A stretch of 64,000 nucleotides of DNA from Vandiemenella viatica (GCA_031002005.1 JARYHS010009186.1:256833199-256897198); one strand, 5' to 3'; shown: positions 24,918 to 37,058, counted from the first letter of the stretch. The notes: generated by a model from the sequence alone, not told the origin. Program-made: numbers and translations.

Positions 24918-25255
24918 GTTGGTATTAAGTAGGAAAAACTAATTTTACAAGAAATTATTTGGTGGTGGCGTAATTACTGGGAATCCAAAGAAATTGTCAT
25001 TAATAAAAAAAAATATATATATATTACACACGTATTTAATATATGTTGCTCTTATAGCTGTGAAGTATATACATGCTGCACTAACTTCTCACAAAAACTG
25101 TCATAGTATTAAATGGCGAGTGACTTGGAGCAGGCATGTTGCAATAATGTAGCCATAATGTACACATTCCTTAAACAAATTCAACAACACATTTCTAGTT
25201 ATCAACTATGAGCATACTACACAAATTTCCTGAAAAAAAAAAATAAATGTGGCTG

Positions 25256-25940
25256 CACGTTAATACGTCGGAACCTATAAAAATTGTCCTATCGTTCTGA
25301 AATTTGGTGCACACATTCCTTAGGCGATAATATTTGATTAAAATTGTATAATGTAAGCTTCAAATATGTGGAAATAAATTAAAATCACTTGAAATGTGGG
25401 TAGGTGCATAGGCCCTACATGTTATTACTCAATAAAAGCACGTTAATTGCTGTCGATATATTTCACGTGTTTTTAAGTCTTCATTGTTGGATAAGAACTG
25501 CTTTCCATATGTAAATTGCAGATACTTAATATGTAGAAAAATAACTAATATTTACAATTTCTATGTGTGTAGTTGCCATTTTGAATTCAAAGGTAAGATA
25601 TATTGCTTGCCAGCCTACCTTCCAGGGTTAAACATGGCATCTATCATAACCAATATTTCATACAGAGCATTTAAGTTGGTTCAGTTTTTACGTAATAGTA
25701 GTTGTGATTAGGTTGAAATGCAGCCTGGACCAAGAATTAATAGTAAGAAACCCGCAGAATAAGTATCAAAATTTAATAACTTGTATTTCTTGCGTAATAA
25801 CATGTATGCATCTACCCACATTTTGAGTGATTTTACGTTATTTCCACATATTTGAAGCTTAAATATTATCGCCTAAAGATTGTGTGTATCAAATTTCAGA
25901 CCAATAGGACAATTTTTGTAGGTTCTGACGTATTAACGTG
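25256..25940. mobile_element. Non-coding element with long terminal inverted repeats
   Basis: Outer ends are CACGTTAATACGTC. Arms 25256-25432 and 25790-25940 are inverted copies with shared blocks AAATTGTCCTAT, GGCGATAATATTT and AAGCTTCAAATATGTGGAAA. The ~350 bp centre has only a short reading frame with no known domain. A foldback/MITE-like element of unknown class; I could not identify a target duplication. Confidence 0.7.
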
Positions 25941-26192
25941 TTACCAAAAATGGTTTAACGTTTCATACTAAACAATTAAAGGATGCTATTTGTAATCATA
26001 TGTGACTTACAATGATATTACACACAATAAATTGCATCAGCGACCAATAATATTGGTTAACATGTATAACAATTAAAATATCCAGCTATAATGCTAATCA
26101 GAAATCAAGGTAACTTAAATTTTTTAATAAAATCCAAATTTTGATCCAGGCTGAATTTCAACGAATCTACATGTGCAGCTAATAATGCTTTT

Positions 26193-26195
<3 letters not shown>

Positions 26196-26254
<59 letters not shown>

Positions 26255-26255
26255 A
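26196..26255. repeat. (GT)n(GA)n microsatellite
   Basis: About 20 GT units followed by ~10 GA units in the Thg1 intron. Confidence 0.95.
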
Positions 26256-26519
26256 GAGTAGAGTGTTTGGCTATATATATTTTTGATGATGTGATAACAA
26301 CATAGGGCCTATGTTCAATTAATAATGTTTAAGGAACACATGCATTATCGTTATATGTCACAATATACAAGCTGTCAATGGCTCGTCACTTAATGGTACA
26401 GCATTTTTCATTTGTAAATTTGTGGGGTATGTTTATACTCTGTGTTTCTAAAAGCAACATATATTAAATAAAGGTAACAATTCAAAGGAAAGAAATGCCG
26501 CTAGCCAATATTTACATGG

Positions 26520-26786
26520 AAAAGAAAGGGAAAATACACCCAACACTCACCAAAGTTGAAAGGAGGAGGGCAGCAGCCACACACATATGGCAGGGAGAAA
26601 GATGTGGTCACCTCCCAGCCCGCCACATGAAATTCATGGCAGGCTGGGATGTCTCGCCTCACATGATTAAGACTATTGTCGAAATATTGTTTTTTCTTTG
26701 TTGTGTGTGTTTTTTTTTTTTTTTGTGTTGCTGCTGCCCTCCTCCCTTCAACTTTGGCGAGTGTTGGGTGTATTTTCCCTTTCTTT
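26520..26786. mobile_element. Hairpin element derived from Penelope-like termini
   Basis: Arms 26520-26577 and 26729-26786 are inverted copies over ~57 bp with two mismatches (AAAGAAAGGGAAAATACACC inward to GAGGGCAGCAGC). The centre carries ACATATGGCAGGGAGAAAG, GATGTGGTCACCTCCCAGCC and GATTAAGACTATTGTCGAAA, the blocks common to the Penelope-like ends elsewhere in the window. There is no coding capacity. Confidence 0.8.
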
Positions 26787-27129
26787 TCAATGTATATATT
26801 AAATAAAATTATTCAAGGGATGTGTGTGCCAATTTTTAGACCTAAAGTACAATTCCTTCTTGAATCCCAGTGATGAGGCATAATTTCAGTAGTGTTACTA
26901 AATGATACATTGGCCTACTGATAGCCTGTGTAACTTCCTCCACTGGTAAAAAAAAAAAAATGACAATAACCTCTTTGTATTTGGATGAAATATTTATTTG
27001 TGATGTATTCTTCATGTTTATATGGCATGACATAGTACTATACAATACATTCATTTTCCATGCCCCCACATAATTCTTATTCATCATCAAGGAATTCACC
27101 TATTTGCGAGTATACAATGTCTTTCTACT

Positions 27130-28775
27130 TATCATCTATGAATATTTAAGTGGCTGAAAAGTTCAATTTTAGAATAGCAGGGTCTTCCACAGTGATGGCT
27201 TACATCGGCACGAGATCAGAATGGAACGTCTCTTCTCAATTTCTCCTGTTCCTTCCTACGATTTCTTTTGTCAGATTCTAATTGTCGTGTTTGCTCTTCA
27301 TAGTGTTTTGAGCGATTTGTCACCAAGCAGGCTTCATCCTCCCAGCTGTTTGTATTTATCAGACATTTCTTAAGATTGCCTTTAAGTCCAAGTCATATCA
27401 ATTCATTTGTCCTCTTCCATTTCGTTGGCCATTCTTTAGTTCCGAATACATTATTTGTTTCGGGAGACGGCTGTTCAACATTCGGATGACATGTACAACA
27501 CATCGAAGTTGGTGCTTAATTATTATTGCTTCAATGCTTGTGGTACGTGCTTCTTCTAGTATACTGACATTTGTTCGACAGTCCTGCCATTTTATTTTAA
27601 GTATTCTTCTCAGGTAGCTTTGGTGATACTTCTACAGACATTTTAAGTGTCTTCTCTAGGTAGTCCAAGTCGGACAACTGTAAAGTAGAGTTGGTATTAC
27701 AATGGTAATGTAAACGTTGATCTTTGTCTGAGCACAATACTCTCTTTAAGAGAAGGCTTTAAGCTGCACTAGCACATCTTATTCGATACTGAATTTTTGT
27801 ATCAATATTTGCCTTTGTTGAGATATGGCTACCGAGGTAGGGAAAATGTTCCACTTCCTGTAGACTTTTTCCTTTGACTACAATAGATGGAGCCACTGTG
27901 TTGGAGTTTGGTGCTGGTTGGTAGAGGATCTGCCTCTTGGTAGCATTATGCTCTAGGTCAATTGTCTTGTAAGCTCCTGTAAATACATTTAAAATAATTT
28001 GTAATTTCTCCTCTGAGGTAGCCATAACCACAGTGTCACCTTCGTATTGAAGTTCAACGACTGAAGTTGAGATTACTTTGAACTTGACTCGTAGTCTATT
28101 AAGATTAAACAGTTTACCTTCAGTTCTGTATATAATATCCACACCCGATGGTATTTTGTCATTAATAAGATACAGCGGAATTCCCACAAATATTGCGAAT
28201 AGGGTAGGAGCCTGTTTCACACCCGAAGTGATCTGGAAGGGCTTTTCTTGTCCACTTCTGATAACAACACACCGAGCATGGTTAGTGAGCGGATAACGCT
28301 CTGGCCTCGCATTCGGGAAGACGCAGGTTCGAATCCCTGTCAGGGCATCCAGATTTGGGTTTTCAATGGCTTCCCCAAATCACCCCAGGCGAATGCCGGG
28401 ATGCATACTTCAAAAATTCCATGGCCGAATTCCTTCCGGTTCCTTGTCCCCAGGCCAATCCCGCCTTTAATGACCTCAACATTGACGAGGCGTAAAGCAA
28501 TAAGTTAAAAGAAAAGTAATAACAACACCGGCATTCATGCTGTCGTGTAGTAACCTAATTATTTGGATATATTTGTCAGGGCACCCAATTAAGGCTAAGA
28601 TATTCCAGAGAGCTTCCCAATTAAAAGAATCAAAGGCTTTTACAAGATCTATGAAATATATATTGATTTTGTTGTCTAGATTTTTCTTGTACCTGCCTAA
28701 CACTGAAGATCATATCGACTGTACCTCTGTTCTCTCTAAACCCACATTGTGTTTCCAGAAGAAATTCTTCATCTA
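27130..28775 (-). mobile_element. LINE-B copy 2, interrupted by a SINE
   Basis: Minus strand: ETQCGFRENRGTVDMIFSVR, FIDLVKAFDSFNWEALWNIL, LLHDSMNAGVV, then (after the SINE at 28271-28518) GVDIIYRTEGKLFNLNRLR, ELQYEGD in place of YADD, and FPYLGSHISTKA. It ends with NLKKCLINTNSWEDEACL and, at 27200-27135, CGRPCYSKIELFSHLNIH, a C2H2-like finger better preserved than in the copy at 16270. The catalytic box is mutated, so it is dead. Confidence 0.85.
28271..28518 (+). mobile_element. tRNA-derived SINE inside LINE-B
   Basis: It starts GAGCATGGTTAGTGAGCGG (A-box region), B box GGTTCGAATCC at 28326-28336, then GGGCATCCAGATTTGGG and a ~150 bp body ending in an A-rich tail. The 10 bp ATAACAACAC is duplicated at 28261-28270 and 28519-28528. 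The best-preserved head of this family in the window. Confidence 0.93.
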
Positions 28776-28779
28776 CAGG

Positions 28780-29960
28780 TTATTACTAGCTTTTGGAATC
28801 TGAACCCTTTGTCTCTATGAGTAGAATTGCCCCAGAATATGATTCCATATGACATTAAGACGTGAAAATAAACTAGTTTCCTCACGACAAAAATTCTTCT
28901 CGTGTGTTCTGCCGGATCAGTTCTTCCATGTGCGACATTTCGACAACAGCCTTTGTTGTCTCCGTCAGACGAAAAAGTCGAAGTTGACACTGCGACAGCA
29001 AGTCACCCCATACGGAGATCACCTACAACTGAAATTGTACGAATTGCAAATGTGGCTGCACCCAATCGCTTCAGTAAGTCAGAAACGTGTACCTTCAAAT
29101 TTAAATTATGATCAATATGCAAACCTAGAAACTCTACCTCTTGAATGGACTGGCCTACACATTTTATGTCTATGTCTGGTTTTAAACAGTGTGATGCACT
29201 GAATTGCATATATTGAGGTTTATCAAAGATTAAATACAAAACATTAGCTGTAAACCATTTATTAATAAAGTCAAAGACATAATTTGAAATATATTCTGTA
29301 GATAACTCTGGAATATTTTTAATTCTTTTGTTTGTGTCCATCTGCAAATTGGACAGATTTTGAGCTCTTAGATGCAACACAGGGTAGATCATTTATATAT
29401 ATATTAAAAACAATAGTGGCTCCAATATAGAACCCTGATAAATTCCCATTGAGAAAATAGTGGACCACATAATGTAGCCTTAAAATTTTCCAGTGACACT
29501 ATTTTCTTTTCAGAAGGTAAAAACTAATCCATTTATTAACAATACTTCAATAATACTTCAATTTCTGTATCAGAATTTCAAGATCCACATGCCTTAGATA
29601 AGTCAACAAAAATTCCCACAGGAATTAATTTATCTTTTATTCCCTCTAAAATATTGTCAGTGAATGGAAATATAGCTTGTTTTGTTGAATGGCCCTTTTG
29701 AAAACCAAATTATGATTTAGTTAGAATATTATTATTTTTAAGGTATTGGGAAAGTCTATTGTGCATAGCTTTCTTAAAAACTTTGTAGAAGGTTGTTGGT
29801 AATGAAATAGGACAGTAATTTGGTACAATTGAGTTATTCCCGTTTTTGTAACAAAAAGTGATTTCAAATAAAATCATAAGCATTACAATATGAGGCACTT
29901 TCAGAAGACACCACACATGGAATTTTAATTTGTGTGTAATAACTTCTTTCATGTTACTCT
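28780..29960 (-). mobile_element. LINE-C (jockey/CR1-type) RT relic
   Basis: Minus strand, 29960 downward: NYCPISLPTTFYKVFKKAMH and NRLSQYLKNNNILTKS (RT fingers), then 29392-29003 KWFTANVLYLIFDKPQYMQF and VEFLGLHIDHNLNLKVHVSD followed by LLKRLGAATFAIRTI. The palm motif region between them is full of stops. The downstream edge meets LINE-B at ~28777. Confidence 0.75.
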
Positions 29961-31020
29961 CTTGTGTTATATGTTTTCTTGTGGCATAGACCAGAAGGAA
30001 AAGTTACATCAAAGCTTTAAGTCTCTGCTGATGGCCAGGAACACTCAACAGTAACTTGAGATTGCTCTAAATTAGCTATGGTCTTTGATTTGGTTCTTCA
30101 TGTCATCCCGTAACAAAAATGTTTATAACACTTTACAACAAAGCATTAACCAACATTGCAATGAATTTGTGGTATCTTCCCATAGCTGGTGGCAGTTTCG
30201 CCCCAATCATATAATTCAGTGGTCCTAACTTTATTGTAGGTGACATTTTAGTGTTGTATGTTGTGGAAATGTGAAGAAACCATCATAGCAAAACAGCTCA
30301 TCAAAATTTGAAGAGGGTACTATCATTTTTTTGAGATTACTGGAGATCGCAACCACGTGAGAATTGATATCCTAATACTGGAGTAGTCAAACACAAAACA
30401 CTGCTAGGAATACTTTCCGAATTAGTTTTAGTGCTGTCGTACTAACCCAGGCTGTATTACAACTTATTACTACTTGAAAATAATGCATGTTGCGATTAAT
30501 AGCACAGCATTATGCCATCATGTCAGTGGGTAGCAATGTTGTTGTAGCAGAGTCGTAATCTACAGTAGACACACTGTTTTTGATTGATGATGGAAGTCAC
30601 ACAGGCTCTTGCTTCTGTTTAGTTATATTTAAATTGGTTAATATTTTAAACTTAGAAATTGTGTTTGGCGTGTTACTTTTTTTAATATAAGGGTAGCAGA
30701 AAACTTAGCTTTGTGCTTGTTTCAGTTCTTTCAAAAATCATGAGGAACTTAAGCACAAGAATAAGACCAATTATTTGAGTGTAGCACAGTACTTCAATAA
30801 TACTACATTCGGAAAAAGCGTAGCACTACTAGCTTGCAGCTGAATTAATAGTATCAGAAATGTATACGTGACAAGATAAAGTAGAAGAGGATTGTGGGCA
30901 GCTACAGGAGGGATCCTTAGACACACGAGTAGGTCAATGTTGAATGAAGACTAATATCATACTTTATAAGGGACCTAGTTTTGTTTTGTATGATTATAAT
31001 GTGGATTATGATTGCTAGTT
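29960..31020. other. Thg1 intron, nothing assigned
   Basis: No reading frame, repeat pairing or RNA signature that I recognise. Confidence 0.45.
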
Positions 31021-31364
31021 GAGGACATAAGGCAAATTGATTTGGTATGGATGGCAAGTGGTGGGAAGAGGTTCCAGAATCCTGCAATTACTTTATTCCA
31101 AGAAAGTGAGAGAATTGGATTACAAATTTAGACAGATCATTATTAGGTTGGTAAGGGACCCACATTACAGATATCAAATACACGAGCTCACACAAGAGTG
31201 TATCTAGATTTATTTGTGGAAACTACTGCAGAACACAAGTAACAGATATAATAAATGAGCAGGGATGGGAATCATTAGCATACAGGAGGCGAATGAAGGA
31301 AGTTTATGTTGATGATGTGTCCTGCTTGGATATTGATAGAATAATTGATAGTAATATGTTGAAG
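31020..31364 (+). mobile_element. LINE-A, left part of a copy split by Penelope-like elements
   Basis: It matches 51740-52060 of the fullest copy (GGTGGGAAGAGGTTCCAGAA, AGAGAATTGGATTACAAA, AACTACTGCAGAACACAAGT, ACAGGAGGCGAATGAAGG). It breaks off at 31364 and continues at 34021. Confidence 0.75.
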
Positions 31365-31640
31365 TATGATAGGATAGGGGGGGGGGGGGAATATATACCT
31401 GTCATTTACCACAGAAGAATGCAGGAGAGCGAAACAAACACATAAAAACACAAAAAACAAAATTGCACAATATTTCGACATGAGCCTTAATCATGTGAGG
31501 CGTGAGACATATGGCAGAGGGAAAGATGTGGTCACATCCCAACCAGCCACATGGATCCATCATGTTGCAGGTTGTGTATCCTGTTTTATCCCCCTATCGT
31601 CTTATATTTTCAGTGCCTCACGGCAGTTTCTTTGTTTCCA
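31365..31640 (-). mobile_element. Penelope-like terminal unit A
   Basis: It opens with GATAGGATAGGGG at 31368, then CATTTACCACAGAAGAAT, CACAATATTTCGACATGAGC and GATGTGGTCACATCCCAACC, and ends with GGCAGTTTCTTTGTTTCCAC in the opposite sense. This is a short unit with both outer ends and no coding centre. The target word TAATATGT follows (31643-31652 region) and the larger unit B begins. Confidence 0.65.
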
Positions 31641-31654
31641 CTATCTAATATGTG

Positions 31655-34009
31655 GAGATAGGATAGGGAAAAATAAATAGATACTCGTCACTTATAACAG
31701 ATGAAGGCAGGAGGGTGAGACGAACACGTAAAAACACAAAACATAAACAAATTGCACAATATTTCGACATGAGTCTTAATCATGTGAGAGGCGAGACATA
31801 TGGCAGGGGGAAAGATGTGGTCACATCCCAACCCGCCACATGAATGAAGCACAGGCGGAAAATGCGCAGTGTGGTAGAATTGTCAGGAGGGGGAGGGATA
31901 AGCTTGACCAGCGATAAAAGTGAAACAAAATAATCTTTGTGTAGCATAATTCAAAAAGTTATAATTTTATTTAGATTGGTTATAGATGAAAATAAATGAG
32001 ATAGAAATATATATATATATATATGAAAATATATAAAATGAATAGATGAAATGTACATATATAAGTAGTTCCCATCTGCGGAGTTCTGAAGAGGTGGTGG
32101 TATTTGGAAAAACTCTAATATCTCTCTCTGTGAAACAGGTGTTCAGGTTGTTCGAATTATGTGATTTTGCATGAATTGCCACTGGATGGTCTGGGTTGGA
32201 AGTATAAACTGTTTGTCTGTGGCCATTCATCCTGTAGGATAGTTGTTGAGTGGTGAGACCAATGTAAGAGTCAGTGCAATGGAGTCAGGTGAGTTGGTAA
32301 ATAAGGTGAGTGGTAGCACACGTAGCATGTCCAATTATAGGGAAAGATTCGCCCGAGACGGGACTAGCATAAGTAGTGGTGGCAGGGTGAATGCTGCAAG
32401 TTTTGCAGCGGGGTCTGTTACAAGGGAAACATCCCTGTGGAGGTCTAGGAGAGTCGGCAGGTAAATATTGTGGACCAAGATGTTATACAGGTTGGGTGGT
32501 CTTCTGAAGCAAGTACGGGGAGCAGTGGGTAGGATTTTGGGAAGGAAGAGACACATTTCAGGGAAGGACCATAGGAAATCATGCCCACGGTGGAGTATTT
32601 GGTTGACAGATTCCAGGCCAGGAAAGAACTGGGTGACAAGTGTTGGTCCATGGTCAGTTCTAGGATGTGCAGAACGAGGGTTGTGGGTGATGGCACGGGA
32701 AATTTGTTTTTCCATGAGATCATGGGGGTATCGGCGGGAAACAAGAGTAACTGGAGATTGATTCATGATCGGAACAGATGCGTCTGCCACGGATTGCTAG
32801 GCGGTATGGGAGGGAACTTTTGATGTGGAAGAGGTAACGACTGTCGAAGTGTAGGTATTGTTGTAAATTGGTTGGTTTGATGTGTACTGAAGTATGGAGG
32901 GCCCCCTGTCGTAGGGTGATACCTATGTCAAGGAAGGTGATACAGGTGTGGGAATATGACCAGGTGAAATTGATGGAGTGATTGTCATTGAATGAGTAGA
33001 GGAAGTCTAGGTGGTGGTCCTCCCCGTGGGTCCAGATCATAAATATATCATCTATGTAGCTGAACCACATGAGGGGACATATCTTCAGAAAAAAAAAAAT
33101 TAAATGGCCCAGGAAGAGGTTGGCATAGGACAGGGCCATACGGGTACCCCTTGGCAGTGCCGTGTATCTGGTGATAAATCTGGGAGTTGAAGGAGAAAGT
33201 TTTTGGAGAGGATAAAGTTGGCTAGGGATATGAGAAAGGATTTTCTGGGAAGACTGTTTGGTGGGCGCATATCCAGGAAGTGTTGAAGGGAACTGAGGCC
33301 TTCAAGGTGGGGAATATAGGTGTACAAGGAGGTTACGTCAATGGAAACAAGGAAGGAGTCTGGTGGTAGAGGACTGGGGAGTTTCGACAGACGCTCCAAA
33401 AAAAATGTGGCGTGTCTTTGATGTAAGAAGGAAGGTTCTGCACAAAAGGTTGGAGGTGTTGATCCACCAAGGCTAAAATCCGTTCAGTGGGGGAACCATA
33501 GGCCGCTACTATAGGTCGTCCCAGATTGCCGAGGGGAGAAGGTATAAGGTAGGTGTGCAGGGATTTTGAGGGGTGAGAAGGGATAATGATTGTGAAGAAA
33601 GACCTTGTAAGGGGCCCAAGAGGTCCAGGAAGGAGCGAATTTCAAGGCAGATGGAAGAGGTGGGATCTGTGGCATGTTGACGATAAGTGTTGGATCAGAA
33701 AGCTGTTTAAGGGCCTCCACATCGTAGTCACTGCGGTCCATGACCACGGTGGTTGAGCCCTTGTCTGCTGGAAGGATAAAGATATTTTTGTTACTGGACA
33801 GTTCTCTCTTCCCCCCCTGCCACTTCTCTCGCCTCACACATGACTAAGACTCATGTCAAAATATTGTGAAATTTGTTTATGTTTTTGTGTTTTTACGTGT
33901 TCATCTTGCCCTCCTGCCTTCATCTGTGGTAAACGATGGGTATCTATTTATGTTTCCCTATCCTATCTTATTTTAAGTGCCTTGTGGCAGTTTCTTTGTT
34001 TCCATTACC
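31655..34009 (-). mobile_element. Nearly complete Penelope-like retroelement (RT plus GIY-YIG)
   Basis: Minus strand from 33837: IFILPADKGSTTVVMDRSDY, then FLVSIDVTSLYTYIPH, QGVPVW, and YIDDIFMIWTHGED (catalytic YIDD at 33058-33047), then INFTWSYSHT and FLDIGITLRQGALHTSVHIK. The linker (32790-32335) is followed at 32275-32060 by SYIGLTTQQLSYRMNGHRQT and ELRRWELL, a GIY-YIG endonuclease. RT followed by GIY-YIG defines Penelope-like elements. Frameshifts and stops inactivate it. Inverted terminal sequences lie at 31655-31850 and 33835-34009. The host LINE-A word TAATATGT-GAA lies at 31352 and 34010, as a target duplication would. Confidence 0.9.
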
Positions 34010-34020
34010 TAATATGTGGA

Positions 34021-34260
34021 AAGGAAGAGATGGCCATGATCAAACACTAGCATCTGATTTCAAGCATACAGGATTGAGAAAAATTTAAATTGTATGTTAG
34101 GAAATTGGATACTGGAATAAAGTGATGGATATTCTAAACAGTTTACCTTTAATAGTGAACTAACGCATAGAGAAAATCCAGGTAATGAAAAAAAAAAAAA
34201 AATGTGCATGAAAATTGTTACGAGGGCATATGCTCCATCACAATTAAATTTAATTCAATG
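34021..34260 (+). mobile_element. LINE-A, right part of the split copy
   Basis: It resumes with GGAAGAGATGGCCATGATCA, GATTTCAAGCATACAGGATT, GAAATTGGATACTGGAATAA and the family tail GAGGGCATATGCTCCATCAC. Together with 31020-31364 it restores the usual LINE-A order. Confidence 0.8.
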
Positions 34261-34744
34261 ATAAAAATAATTTAAATTATAAAAAGTACCAAAATGCTGT
34301 AATGCATAACATTAGTCATCATTTTTGTTCTGACTGCATAGTCGCTAAACACAAGTCACCACTTTCACTTGCTTCAGATAATGATGTCAGGAACACAGTG
34401 CTCATAAAACCTGTACAAAATTAAAAATAGTTACTTGAAAGTTTGTGCCTAGTGCTGGACTATTAATGTAGTTATTATTCTGGTCTAATCTACATATCAA
34501 CTACAGTATTTATTCATTCATTCATATTGCTATTTGAAAATTTTTCTAATGTTCTTGCATGAATTCAGAGGATTGTGGTATGTATTATAATTTGTACTGG
34601 CAATATCTTGATGCTATTGCAGCATAGTGGGGTTGTCAGGATAATTTTGACTTCAAAATTTTGTAATTTAAATGAATATAGTGTATAATGTTATTATTTA
34701 GTTCCAGAAAAGTATATCTTCCATTGTACATTACTAAAAATCTA

Positions 34745-35170
34745 CTATTCAGCAAAAACTGGTAATTTGTATGTTAAGGAATTATCATTTTCAATAAAGG
34801 GGTTGTTTTTGCAATCACATCGTTCTAAAAAATATATTAACAGTACAGTAGCAAATAATTGTGTACGGAGACCAAATTTGGAGCGGAGGTGATGCAGGAT
34901 AAAATTGAGACGTAAATTCATCATTTTTTTAACACAATTGCATGTGAAATGGTAAAAAAAAGCTCTTCTTTTGCAATAAGGGTCGTCAGTTTTTCTTTGT
35001 ACAAGTGACTCAGCAAAGATACTTACAATTCTCCCTTTAACTGCTATGACCTCTTTGAAGTCTAATGTAGTTATACAACGGCAACCCAAAATACAGTGGT
35101 CATGACATTGCTTGCAGATGGAACAGTGTTTACATACTTGGATGCAGAATGCCCACATACCCACATACAA
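34745..35170 (-). other. Unrecognised 141-codon open reading frame, cysteine-rich start
   Basis: The first ~35 residues contain nine cysteines (CKHCSICKQCHDHC, then CRC), and CNC occurs again mid-way. The rest is basic (RRAFFYHFTCNCVKKMMNL). I do not recognise the family. It sits in the Thg1 intron on the opposite strand, has no visible splice partner, and may be a piece of a transposon protein or a chance frame. Confidence 0.2.
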
Positions 35171-35282
35171 CTTATTGTTTTTATGGTTCCTTCATGTCAT
35201 GCTGGTAGTGATGAACCCAGGTTTTGGCCAGAATACTGAAACTATATTAAAACAAGTTCAGACTGTCTTGTTACTCTCATGT

Positions 35283-35321
35283 CCACACTACTGATCCAGT
35301 ATTTCTGGATCAGTAGTGTGG
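35283..35321. repeat. Perfect 17 bp stem with a 5-base loop
   Basis: CCACACTACTGATCCAG, TATTT, then the exact reverse complement. It lies inside the Thg1 intron. There is no T-run after it that would suggest a pol III terminator. Confidence 0.9.
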
Positions 35322-35639
35322 AATACTAATATTATTATTTACACTGTAATGTGGTTTGGCACAGCAATTTTGCAAAATCTTCTGTCATCCACGATGATAC
35401 CAATGATTTTTTTTCTGGTATTTCCTTGTAATGACCTTGACTGGCCATCCTGGATGTGTCATTCATACTCTTAAGGTCACTTTGAAAGATGCTAAACACA
35501 AATATTCTAGTCAAAGGTGCAGACTAAAATATAACAGATACAGTTCTAAAAACAATAATATTGTGTGTGATCATATTTAAGATATTAAGAATTTCAATAT
35601 TATACCTCCTTGAAAAGACTCTTAGATTATTCTTTTAGA

Positions 35640-35815
35640 AAATTTTAAAATAAGATAGGATAGGGTAGGGTAAATAATCCACCAGGCAGACGAACACACA
35701 AAAACACGAACACACTTTACAATATTTTGGTTATTAATAATCCTACCCTGCCTTCATTTGTAATAAGTAACAGGTTAACTTCTCTGCCCTATCTTATTCT
35801 CATTTTTCACCATTA
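35640..35815. mobile_element. Minimal Penelope-like inverted termini
   Basis: AAATAAGATAGGATAGGG opens at 35650, with AGACGAACACACAAAAACAC and ACAATATTTTGG. About 13 bases later the reverse terminal sequence begins (CCTGCCTTCATTTGTAATAA, CCCTATCTTATTCTC). The whole coding body is missing. 35815-36740 holds nothing assigned. Confidence 0.65.
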
Positions 35816-36740
35816 TACATTTGTTGCCTTGCAGAATATTTAGGGTGACCATGGCAGTAAAAAAATAAAGTATCTCTGGTTAGGCTCTCGACTCGAGTCT
35901 TGGAATGTAACTACCAAAACATTTCATAAGCAATAGAAGAAAATGAATTAAAGAATTTTAAAAACCTGCATTGCTGTAAAGTATATCGAAGCTGTATTTA
36001 CTATTTTATTTGGGAACATGTGCTATGGGAAAAAAAGTAATTTAAATTTCTAAAGAGTTATGTTCCCTGGTGACCAAGATAAATGGTGATGGACTGATGC
36101 AACAGATATAATAGAAATCCGACAAGATGTGCCATGATGTTTATAAAGGTTTGATTTCTTGAAACATTTTACTTTTCAGAATATTATGATTAGTCCCTAC
36201 AAAACTTTTTATTAACATATTGATACAAACTACAGTTCTTGATGAATTCAAACATGGAGAAAGTGCTGTCCTGAAGTTTGAGAGAACTGGAAATAACTTT
36301 GATGCTCTATTGTGGCTCATTGTCTTGGACTTTGCTTGAAGTCACTGAACCACCCTGAGTAAACTATTTGTTTGAAAAAGGATAGAAAAAGTAATGCTTT
36401 TTCAAAAATACAGTGTTTTATCCTGTGAAAGAATTTGATGATACATGCATAGATCGCAAGTGTAGAAATCCCGCTTACATGTATTTCATTTTAACTCTTA
36501 CTGATGAAGGATCATGTACTGTGTCTTTTGTTTTTATTGCTTCACAACTGTCCTGACTTGCACTTTGGTATATGGTGGTCTTACTTTCTCTTTCCTTTGT
36601 TAAATTAATATTTTCTTGGGGCAGATTTTTCCATCTCCATTATTATATGAGTTTTCAGTAATATTACTTATGCTCTGCTTTGTCTTCTTCGTTGATGTTT
36701 GAATTATTGTAACCACCATGACTACCATGTGTGTTTTCAG

Positions 36741-37058
36741 GCTGAAGAACGACTGCGTGGAACCTTGACAGCTGACAAGAATGAGATATTGTTTTCAGAA
36801 TTTGGAATCAACTACAACAATGAATTGCCTATATTCCGTAAAGGCACTGTTCTCATTAGGAAATCGGTACAACTTTCAGAACATGAAAAACCATCTAAAA
36901 TGGTAATGCCATTTTATACAGACATAATTGGACAATCATTTTGGGAAGAGAATCCAGAGGTACTGAATATAAAACAAAGAAAGTTAAACAAAAACTCAAC
37001 TGAAATAGCGAACAATCATCTATCTGTTAATACTAATGTTTCGAATATAAACAGCTAG
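36741..37058 (+). CDS. Thg1: tRNA-His guanylyltransferase, exon 2 (C-terminal)
   Basis: It begins after the acceptor TTTTCAG and ends at TAG 37056-37058, adding 105 residues. The junction [23 protein letters not shown] joins exactly as in orthologues, followed by [19 protein letters not shown] and the conserved [15 protein letters not shown] near the C-terminus. The last ~30 residues are a poorly conserved, asparagine-rich tail. The single coding intron is 11,823 bp and full of transposable elements. An ATTAAA at 37239-37244 is a possible poly(A) signal. Confidence 0.95.
   Translation, partial: AEERLRGTLTADKNEILFSEFGINYNNELPIFRKGTVLIRKSVQLSEHEKPSKMVMPFYTDIIGQSFWEENPEVLNIKQRKLNKNSTEIANNHLSVNTNVSNINS

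Noticed and set aside
26196..26255. CRISPR-like or regulatory array
   Set aside because: A simple dinucleotide repeat without spacers; no CRISPR array exists in this window and none is expected in an animal genome.
28271..28345. A genuine tRNA gene (A and B boxes present)
   Set aside because: The acceptor stem does not close, the same head is followed by a shared non-tRNA body in several copies, and target duplications flank it: it is a SINE head.
32335..32823. Plus-strand reading frames of 80-100 codons
   Set aside because: They are shadows of the Penelope-like coding region on the minus strand.
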